Source of the DNA: Lepidodermella squamata
Lineage: Eukaryota > Gastrotricha
Direction: 5' to 3'
NCBI GenBank assembly: GCA_047495785.1
Contig: JBLDXI010000013.1
Location: forward strand, 3,658,001 to 3,722,000
Length of the DNA stretch: 64,000 nt
In this document: piece after piece, positions 56,129-64,000 of the stretch
Layout: each line of letters starts with the position of its first letter
How positions within the stretch are numbered: the first letter of the stretch is position 1
Notes under the pieces: model-generated
Told to the model about the DNA's origin: nothing
The model's database searches: none
The model's input: the letters and a program-made list of their open reading frames with translations, nothing else
Translations under genes and position numbers: made by a program

Positions 56129-58297
56129 TTCCGCAAGATAATCCAAAGCAATTGTGATTATAACAGACTAAAAAGCGAACGACGCAAAAATTATAATTCT
56201 CAGGAATTATTCTGAAATTTTGAACTTTCCAACTTTCCTTTTGGGCAGACCGTCATAACAACAATAAGCCAAAACATAATCACGACAAAACAGCAGTTTT
56301 TCAATTTGCGTCATAACAGCAGAAATTAGACGCATCTTTTACAAAGAAAGTTTTCGCTGTTTCGTCGCGAAATAAAAAGTTTGCTGTTTTGTCACATTTG
56401 CTGTTCTGCGCAGTTGCTGTTTTGTCGCCATGCCCAATTTTATAAGCGCATTTCTAATTTTGTTTCTTTTTTGAGAAAATTAAGATAAATCAAATCGGAA
56501 AATCAAATCCCAGAAATGGAATTTTAAACCTGTCTCTCGATTTTATGAGCAAAAGAAGAAACTGCTTTTTACAGAATGCTCCGCTTCCGTGATGTCACCC
56601 CAAAATCACCCCTTTTTGAACCCTCAAAAAAACCTCCGGGAAAACCCATATTTCCCAACGGATTGAGGTCAAAGGTCAAAACCAATCCTAATAATCAAAA
56701 CTTATCGATTAAAATGAAACAAAAAATAATAATTTATACCATTTTGTTGCTTTGAAAATATGAGGATTCAAGGTCGTTTACATTCGTTTTTCGGTGAGAC
56801 AGGTATTTTTCTTCTTTAGATTTTATTACATGAAAATAGCATTCTGACACCGCTTTTTTCTTGTCATCTACCGCCTTAAAACTAACGTGAACAAAAAATC
56901 CGACTTTTTTAACGACGCTGACGATGTTATAAAGATCTGGTGGGTGAGTATAGCGCGTCAAAAACACCTTCACTTTGCCTGTAAACATTAAAGAAGCATA
57001 CACGAGTTTGATAAACTACCATGTTAGTCGCGGTTGAAGAATTCATTTCAAACAATTAATAATATTCCCAGAAGCTAAAATATGCGGAAATAAAGGAAAT
57101 TAAGGAAATTGGAAATTTGAAAATCGATTTTTTACAAATCGAACACGTAATATCGAAAAGGGATGAAACAGACGAACGGTGAATGATCTATTGCTTTCTA
57201 TTATTAGGTACATACCTACATACATACCTATAGAACATATGCTCATCTGTTTTCTGGACTGATATAGCATAGACAGGGGAATGGTACGCTAACATTGCAG
57301 ATAGATGTTATATAACGGTTGCTTGATTTCGCTTAACACGGCTATTTATTGTTATAACATTATACGATGCTATGGTTTTCATTATTCAAACCACGGGCGA
57401 TTTATCGCATTATTCCGAGTATTGCCTATAAGGAGCCGAGGGTAAAACTAATAGGCAAGCGCTGAATATTTCCTGTGGTTGTTTGCTTTAAGGATGCTGA
57501 GGAATAATTTGCTATTGGCGATATGTCCACCTTGAAGGTCTTCAAAAAACAGCCTCAATTGCATCCTAATATAAGAGTTTAGGGTTCATTTGTCCGTATC
57601 TAGTAGTTAAGGAAAGCTAAATAGTGTTCGCGGGTCTGCAAATGGGGCTTTATCTCCATAGCAGCCGTAATGAATGAATGGATCAAGTACCTTTCTGCAC
57701 TTTCGCTGTATAAACGCGCGGCCTGGGCAAATGAAACCGCCGCTGGGCGTAGTAATAATTAGTTCGAGTCGTTGAAAGATGGCGTCACGCACCTAAGACC
57801 ACGCGTTCAATTGAGCTGAATGGGCGGGCCATCGCAATTATAATATTTATTCTTACCAGTTTATATACCTATAAAAACAAGGCTGAAGATTATAATCGCT
57901 CACCTCAGATCATCAAATTTATTTTCCAAATTTTTTCAAACAATTTTTTTCCGGCAGCATATCAAAAAGAAGCAGTTATCCATTTTATGCAGTTAAATAA
58001 TGTTGAATTTCACAAATAATAACAATAATAGCATAAATCGGCAACACGAATAATTAAATATCAAGTTGTATAATAATATAAGAGAAGGCTTTTTGATGTT
58101 TTAAAATGTTTTTTTTCAGCAGAAAAAATTGTACAGGTAAATTAAACAGCACGTGATGATTTAAAGCATTCCCACAATAATTCAGAATCTATGCAGCAAA
58201 AATGTTGGAAGATGATGCAACAAATAAGCTTTCGACGAGCACACACGCTATATCCGTCAATATTGATGGCAGGTATTTAAAATTGGGTGTTTGCGGT
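56129..58297. other. Spacer, two weak coding hints
   Basis: About 56250-56430 holds repeated GCTGTTTTGTCGC-like words. A minus-strand frame at 56734-57003 (89 codons, Lys-rich, with GFFVHVSFKAVDDKK) could be an exon but matches nothing I know. A minus-strand stretch at about 57620-57790 reads PFIHYGCYGDKAPF, resembling part of a Kunitz domain but without all its cysteines. Neither is called as a gene. Confidence 0.4.
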
Positions 58298-59671
58298 TTA
58301 GAGATTCGCGTTTTGCTGCGCCTCGCCGCCGTCACCAGCCGCTGCAGCAGCGCAACACGCCGAACAGGCGCAGCATCCGGCGCAGATAATGCACGGCAGG
58401 CAGATCATGATTGCTAGAACACGGAAGCCGTAGATGATGCAAGCTAGAAAAAAAAGAAAAATGGAAAAATTATTTGAATTTATACAGGTAATCCTACCAA
58501 GTATGGGAACAATGTTAAGCGCAATTTGCGCAAACGAAAACTGCGCAACAAAAATTGAGCAGGCAATTTAGACCAAAACGACAAAAGAGCAAAATTAATT
58601 AAGAGATTTAACCGAGATCATTTGCTCAACGAATTGCTCAACGATAAAAGATATTAGGAATTTAGAGCAACGACTACTGAGCAACCTCTTCATTTTTTAA
58701 TAAAAGCTGCGCAAATTTCTTTGCTATAATATCACTGTGGAAATAATTGCTCTTTTGTCGTTTTTCGCTTTTTCGCTGTTTCATTTTGCTCTTTTTACGC
58801 TGCGCATTTGTTGTTTGCGCCAAAAGAGCGGAACAAAACTCAACCGTATAAGGATCAGAAGAACAAGTTTGCAGTATTTTTTTTTAATTTTAGGGAGCCA
58901 AATTTTGTAAGAAATTTAAACTCATTTTGAAATTTGTCCCAAAGTCGAAAAAATCGAAAATTATTCTATTATTCCTCATTCCGTAATAACCAATAGGATC
59001 CTAATTTATGATAATTTTTGAAAGATGGTCACTAAGATGGTAAGATGGCGGATGGTAACTTAGAATATAGTGATAAAAATGGCTCACCAATGATAGCCAT
59101 GATGTTGGCACATCCGAAGCCATTCGCACAGCCATAAATTTCATTCGGTTCAATTTCTTTGCTCGACAAAAGAGCCGCGACAAGGAAACCAAAACTGACA
59201 CAACAGCCGACAAGGTAAATGATGTTTGTGATACCTGAAAAATTAAATAAGTAATTAAATCGAAAGGCTTGAGGTGAGAACGATAAGTTTAGTTGGAAGC
59301 AAGTTTTGAATTTCATTACCTGACAAGCAGCAAACTCCACAGACTTTGCAGCACCCTGTTTGCTGGCCATCCTCGCCGGTCTTAGGCTTACAACACGCCA
59401 TCATGATGATGTTAAGGATGATTTCAGCACCAGTAACCCCGATGGCTACGGCGAACGCAATGAGGAAAAGTCCACTTTCGCCGCGAACCTGCTGCTTGAT
59501 GGTCAGCACAAGACCAGCAATGCAGAAGGCGAGTACGAAAATGTTTGACCATAAATGACCACCCTCGCGTTTTCGACTCGGCTGCTGAGCTTTCGCCGCC
59601 AGGCTTCGATTCTTCCGAGTATCCTGACCTGTTGTCAGCGACTGAGCGGCTTGTTGATTAGCATCAGCCAT
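58298..59671 (-). CDS. Four-helix membrane protein 4 of unrecognised family
   Basis: Exons 59320-59671, 59088-59234 and 58298-58443 give 214 residues. Motifs in order: LTTGQDTRK, RKREGGHLWSN, helix 1 (IFVLAFCIAGLVLTI), helix 2 (LIAFAVAIGVTGAEIILNIIM), GCCKVCGVCCLS, helix 3 (IIYLVGCCVSFGFLVAALL), outer loop YGCANGFGCANIM, helix 4 (YGFRVLAIMICLPC), tail with GCCACSACC and a short Ala/Gly end. Intron 2 is about 640 bp, the others short. It is closest to member 2. A membrane role with paired outer-loop cysteines is inferred from topology; no known function. Confidence 0.85.
58500..58850. repeat. Inverted word array (GCGCAA / TTGCTC / TTTTGTCG)
   Basis: The left half has AATTTGCGCAAAC, ACTGCGCAAC and CGACAAAAGAGCAAAA. 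The right half has the mirror words TTTTGCTC, CTCTTTTGTCG and GCGCATTTGTTGTTTGCGC. It resembles the word-built inverted arms at 23426-25854 in design, so it may be another nonautonomous element. It lies in intron 2 of the gene at 58298-59671. Confidence 0.5.
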
Positions 59672-62635
59672 CTTTCAGTTGTTTAATCAGTCTAGATATT
59701 CTGAATATTCAAAAATTAATTGCCAATTGAAAAAAAATGTAAAATTGGTTGAAAAGTTGCCGGAAAGAGCAGCTATATAAATCGAAATGAGGAAATAATT
59801 TTCTAAACAATTCTCGAATTTCAATACCCGAAAAAACCAGGTTTCTATATTGTCGGGATTGATTTAGAGGCAAGGCTCGATCTCAAAAAATTAGAATTTT
59901 CTCCACATTTTAGAAAATTATTTAAAAAATAAAATGAAAAGCAAAGTTAAAGTGGGACAAATTGGGAAATTTTTAACATTTTTTCCGAATCATTAAAATT
60001 AGTTGCGGGCATTCGAAATCGTGTGGAGCGCCTTTTTCCTGAGTGTAATCTTGTAAAAAAAGTAGGTCATTGCGAAGTTGAAGATGGTGCATTCAAATCG
60101 CGGGTTATTGCGTAGCAATTAACGTCGCGACGCCGTCTGACCTTGATGCGTTGAAAACAGTGAGGCTGGCGTTGGCTAGTTAGTACAAAACGCGCGCGGC
60201 TATGAACGCAATTTCAGTGTTAATCTAACGCTGATGAAAATTGTTTGTTTGTTTGTTTCTTAGCGACTTCGTGATCTTCACCGCGTACAAAGGTGTCTGG
60301 GCTGCTGTCTATGCGCTCGGCAATTACTATACTAGAGTCTGGTTGGTACGCAGCTGCCGAGTAGAATACGCGCGATGACAAAAATGCGCGGCGATAAATT
60401 CTTGTTTTATTTATTTTACAGCTTGGCTACTGCATATTAGTGTTGTCGGCAAATAATTTGGCTACGCCATCGCCACTCAAGTGTTAGAAGGGTTATACGT
60501 TTTCGCCGTGTCGCATTTGCATTATTTTTAACCGCTTATCACGGCACGCTTGCCGAGTCATCGCTCGCGTGTGCTGATGAGCTTCAGGCGCTGCCGCTGC
60601 CGCGATTACGCACCACGATGAGCCTGGAATGGTTGCATTTTTTTTGTTTCATCCTCGAGTTGTTTTCTACCTATTATGCGTAAGCGCTCTTACAGAAGAT
60701 GAAACACTGCACAAGCATGTCTTCAGTATTTTTCCCCTCCTAATGGCCTAATGCGGAAAATTATGATTAAAACCGCGAATAGTCAGCCTTCTAAAAATTT
60801 TTTTAAAACTTTCTTGGTCCTTATTTGGCATTGCCGAACTTCGATAGTTTCGGCTGAGCTCAAAACTAAATTTCATTTTTTTAAATTAAAAGAAAAAAAT
60901 TCTGTGAAATGGAATCAAAATTGAGGAAAAAGATTCGATAGACTGATCGGAACTTGATTAATCAGATAAAATTAATGATTCCTAAGGTTAAATTTAAGTT
61001 TTAGGAGGATGATGTGCTCCTATGACCTATTTTTCCTATAGAGAGTTTGGAGGCGAAAATTAGCAAAAAATATTAGGAAATTATCGCGATAAAATTTGTT
61101 ATTGATAAACGACAGGCCATGTTTTGTTTGTGCCACCGGCCAACAATTTCGCGGCATCCTTATTTTCATCGCATTTCATCACCGCAAATATTTTCCGGCC
61201 GAGCAGATGTTTCGCGCGATGATATGAAACCAGCAATATATTATACAACTACGACCACAGCGGTTTAGAGAAGAGAGAAGTACAGTAGTAGTGAGAATCA
61301 ACAAACCTCTCGTATTTTTACCAAGTGTTATATGAGCTTTTTTCAAGATTATTTAGCAGCTATTTTTCTTATAATATGTGAAAAGGTATACTTTTTATGA
61401 TATCCAATGGTGTCATAGCCAGCGGTCAGATGCGAAAAGCGAACATCATCATGCACGGTCTCACACGGCAGCACACAAAAAATGACACGCGGTAGTTAAC
61501 ACGCGTGACAGGAAAAGTGAAAAAAAATTTCCAAGTCGCATGAAAACAGCCTTAATAAAACTGTGGGCGCAAAACTCAAGTGCGGCCTTGAGATGCCTGC
61601 TGCTCGCAGAGAATAAGGCGGTTAGCGTATATATCTACCTAAGAATGCATTATACGTCAAGTGTATTTTTGGAACGTGATATTACGGCGGTATATAAGGC
61701 TTTTGGCAAATACGTACAGCCCCCACCTGTGCATTTCACACATTGAGTTAACATTTTCATCAGCCTTTACTTTGGTTTAATATATAAGCCGCATATAACA
61801 GCAGGACAAACAGAAAAAAACCGGCGAGAAGCACTTGCCGCCTTACATAATAATGTTGTGATAAAGGTGGGTCGAGAGTCGAGGTGCCTTTGTAAAACGG
61901 GTATAACTAGCTGGTAATTGAATAAATTTGATACTTTTTTTCAACCAGTTTCAGCATTTTTTCATTTAGCCTTCAGAAAAAACTCAAGCACAGCGTGGGA
62001 GCATTTTCCTTAGCCGCAAATCTATTGAATCATTCATTTTGCTTACAAATCACGAAATTGCAGGGAAGCAGGTCCTGGGTCGTCACCAAGCCACTCTTCG
62101 GTTTCTCTTCGCATTTCACCCTAAGTATAGTGATATTTTCTCATTGTGAGTACGGTATCAATATAGTTCTTGTCATCATTTGCTTGAAAATCTCTGGAAA
62201 GCAACTGAATCCCAATTTTGTTATGAGGAGCAACACATGTTCGGACATTATACTCCCGTTTTGCAGGTCAAAGGTCACACGTGCACACGTGATCAAAACG
62301 TGTGATCAAAACACTAAACTTTAAGGTTGTTGCTAGTGTGGTAGTTTCGTCGTTTCGTCATTTCGTCATTTCGTCACCATGAAAAAAAAATTTGATTTTA
62401 TTTGTACTTGATCGGTTCTTATGAGTAGACAAAATTCCTTAGTATTTTTGTTCCAAGTGGTCCGATTTGGGATCACCACGGTGAAAATTATATTTAAAAT
62501 TTTTATAGGCGATTTTTAAATAAAATTTTCACCGCGGTGATCCCAAATCGGACTTCTATCACTTTGATTAATATCTCACGGTCAAATACCATGGTATTTA
62601 TTACCATAAACGAAGTTATTTTTTTCCACTGTCAT
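59672..62635. other. Long spacer, no gene seen
   Basis: It contains GC-richer stretches near 60120-60660 and 61140-61560, a TTTG run near 60240 and a short inverted repeat listed at 62460-62553. No reading frame shows family motifs. Confidence 0.45.
62460..62553. repeat. 94-bp hairpin with 30-bp arms
   Basis: GTCCGATTTGGGATCACCAC (then GGTGAAAATT) at the left is mirrored by AATTTTCACC and GCGGTGATCCCAAATCGGAC at the right, with one mismatch and an AT-rich loop. Probably a miniature inverted-repeat element. It lies about 80 bp beyond the stop of the gene at 62636, so it may fall in its 3' UTR. Confidence 0.8.
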
Positions 62636-63282
62636 TCAAATCGCAGCTTCCACGCCTTGCGATGCTGGGGCTTGTCTGGAACCGCAGCAAGCCATGAAGG
62701 CAAGGAAAAACAGAGTCTTAACAATTGTCAGAACTCGACCACCGAATAATATGCAGGCTAAAAAGAGGTGAAGGAGGCTGAAGATGAAATCGATTGTTAA
62801 CACTAGCTGAGCTTACCTATAATCCCCATGATATTAGCACATCCGAAGCCATTTGCACAACCGTAAACGTCGTTGAATTCCAGGTTACTACTTGTAGCTA
62901 AAGCTGCGACCAGCAAACCGAATGCCGTGATACAGCAGGAGGCGTAAAACAGGTTTATAAGAACTGAAAAAGCAAAAAATGAGCCTTATTCTTCATTCTT
63001 CGAAATCGTGGCATTACTCATACCTGTGACGTAGGGGTTTTCGCATAATTCACGCTTAGTTCGTCGCAAGATTGAGCTGATAGATTCTGCTATCAATTCC
63101 GTCGCACTGTACGCTACTCCAAAGGCAAAGGCGACAAGGAATAGGTCGGGGTTACCTCGGACCAAGAGCTTGCCAGTTAGGCCTAGACCGGCTGCCGTGA
63201 AAGCAAGAAGAACAACACTCCCAGACACACTGAACGAATCTTGGCTACCTCCACGGTGCGGATTGTTGGTAAGATCATCCAT
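62636..63282 (-). CDS. Four-helix membrane protein 5 of unrecognised family (divergent)
   Basis: Exons 63024-63282, 62817-62963 and 62636-62757 give 175 residues, shorter than members 1-4. The N-terminus is replaced: no LTTGxD or KREGGHLWSN, only about 20 residues (MDDLTNNPHRGGSQ) before helix 1 (VVLLAFTAAGLGLTGKLLVRG, still like IAGLVLTxxxxVRG). Exon 2 has the normal length of 147 nt and the loop YGCANGFGCANIM. Helix 4 begins FGGRVLTIVKTLFFL and the tail has MACCGS in place of the CLPC cluster. Exon 3 is about 90 percent identical to that of the gene at 63784, so these two are recent duplicates. Confidence 0.8.
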
Positions 63283-63783
63283 GAAACGATGCAGTTATTG
63301 TGTTTTCGTGTATTCGGGAGAAAAACTCTCTAGTTTTCTATTCAAATTAGAACTATTGCACACGAATGAACTGGGAGGTTTCATTTTTTGCCTCATGTGA
63401 GTTTACGAAATATTTCGTCATTCCTTTCTGTTTATACCTCTTACTTCTTAGCACCTAGGCATAAAGACTTTAAATGACAAATCTCTTTATTTTTAGAAAG
63501 GCATCCATTTTCTCTGTATAACTTTGTCATGACGATCAGGTGTACGAATTTTGTTAAATTTTTGAAAAAAATATACGACATAGAGACAAGTAAATCTGTA
63601 AGATGACGGCGAAATTAAATTCCAAGCCACTGAAACGCCAAGCTTTACTTAATCTTTCGCGTTTAATTGTAGTCACCCTAGATATATTTTCTTGGGACTG
63701 GTTTCAATAGTTCTCATCTAGCATCATTATCTGCTTGAAAATCCTTGATTCTTTATTTACCGGTTCTCATGAATATAATCAAT
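63283..63783. other. Spacer between members 5 and 6
   Basis: About 500 bp, AT-rich, expected to hold the promoter of member 5. No TATA box is obvious and no other feature is seen. Confidence 0.4.
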
Positions 63784-64000
63784 TTAGTATTTATTTTCCT
63801 CTTCCATTTCATTCCCAGCTTCCACGCCTCGCGATGTTGGGGCTTGTCTGGAACCGCAGCAAGCCATGAAGGCAAGGAAAACCAGAGTCTTAACAATAGT
63901 CAGAACTCGACCACCGAATCCGATGCAGGCTGCAGAGAAGAATGAATTTGACAATGAAAGCGATAGTTAATTAACCCAACACACCTATAATCCCCATGAT
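63784..64000 (-). CDS. Four-helix membrane protein 6 (partial, runs off the window)
   Basis: Exon 3 is 63784-63929 (GFGGRVLTIVKTLVFLAF, then MACCGSRQAPTSRG and an acidic end EMEEENKY). Exon 2 begins at 63985 with the end of the GCAN..IM loop (IMGII) and is cut by the window edge. The splice sites and phase equal those of its neighbour at 62636-63282. The last part of exon 3 differs from the neighbour through readthrough of a position where that gene stops. Rest of the gene is not visible. Confidence 0.75.

Noticed and set aside
56734-57003. Minus-strand 89-codon Lys-rich frame
   Set aside because: Protein-like composition but no similarity, no paralogue and no clear splice partners; kept only as a hint in the spacer entry.
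50522-64000. Naming the four-helix genes as tetraspanins or claudins
   Set aside because: They lack the large CCG-bearing loop of tetraspanins and the W-GLW-C-C signature of claudins; resemblance is only in helix number.

Overview
The window reads as nuclear DNA from an invertebrate animal. Genes have short introns with GT-AG ends, there are no operons or ribosome binding sites, the flanks are AT-rich, and the families present are metazoan (sigma-class glutathione S-transferases, class A and class C G-protein-coupled receptors, a chitin-deacetylase-like protein). The GSTs resemble the sigma class of invertebrates. A small-genome protostome, perhaps a tardigrade or other ecdysozoan, fits best, but I cannot prove the phylum from sequence alone. 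All exon coordinates below were assembled by hand from splice sites and phase.

Region 1 (1-30,100) is a sigma GST array. I can assemble complete six-exon genes at 817-1773, 4147-5103, 6846-7790, 8988-9925, 12141-13101 (the only one on +), three copies of one gene at 15257-16201, 18180-19124 and 21103-22047, and further genes at 22896-26299, 27297-28320 and 29136-30087. A lone member lies at 41901-42921. Inside this array a 2923-bp unit is present three times head to tail and is virtually identical; only one A-homopolymer length was seen to differ. It multiplies one whole GST and the last three exons of its neighbour. The array is peppered with short inverted-repeat elements (mariner-like, pogo-like, fold-back) and two decayed non-LTR retrotransposon pieces.

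Region 2 (30,500-35,200) holds a secreted or membrane chitin-deacetylase-like gene whose metal and catalytic residues look lost, followed by two abutting inverted-repeat elements, one of which carries a tRNA-like sequence.

Region 3 (35,800-46,200) holds two intronless GABA-B-like class C receptors in tandem. They share a block of much higher identity that looks like gene conversion. The second overlaps tail to tail with a GST. A three-exon class A (rhodopsin-like) receptor follows.

Region 4 (47,600-64,000) is a tandem cluster, all on the minus strand, of a family I do not recognise: small four-helix membrane proteins with a GC-x(4-5)-GCA loop and, in several members, a cysteine-rich tail. 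Six related genes are visible (the last runs off the window), plus a likely distant relative at 47627-48397. This cluster is the best candidate for an undescribed system.

The genes do not form one pathway. The common theme is local tandem expansion of families that face the environment (detoxification, receptors, membrane proteins).
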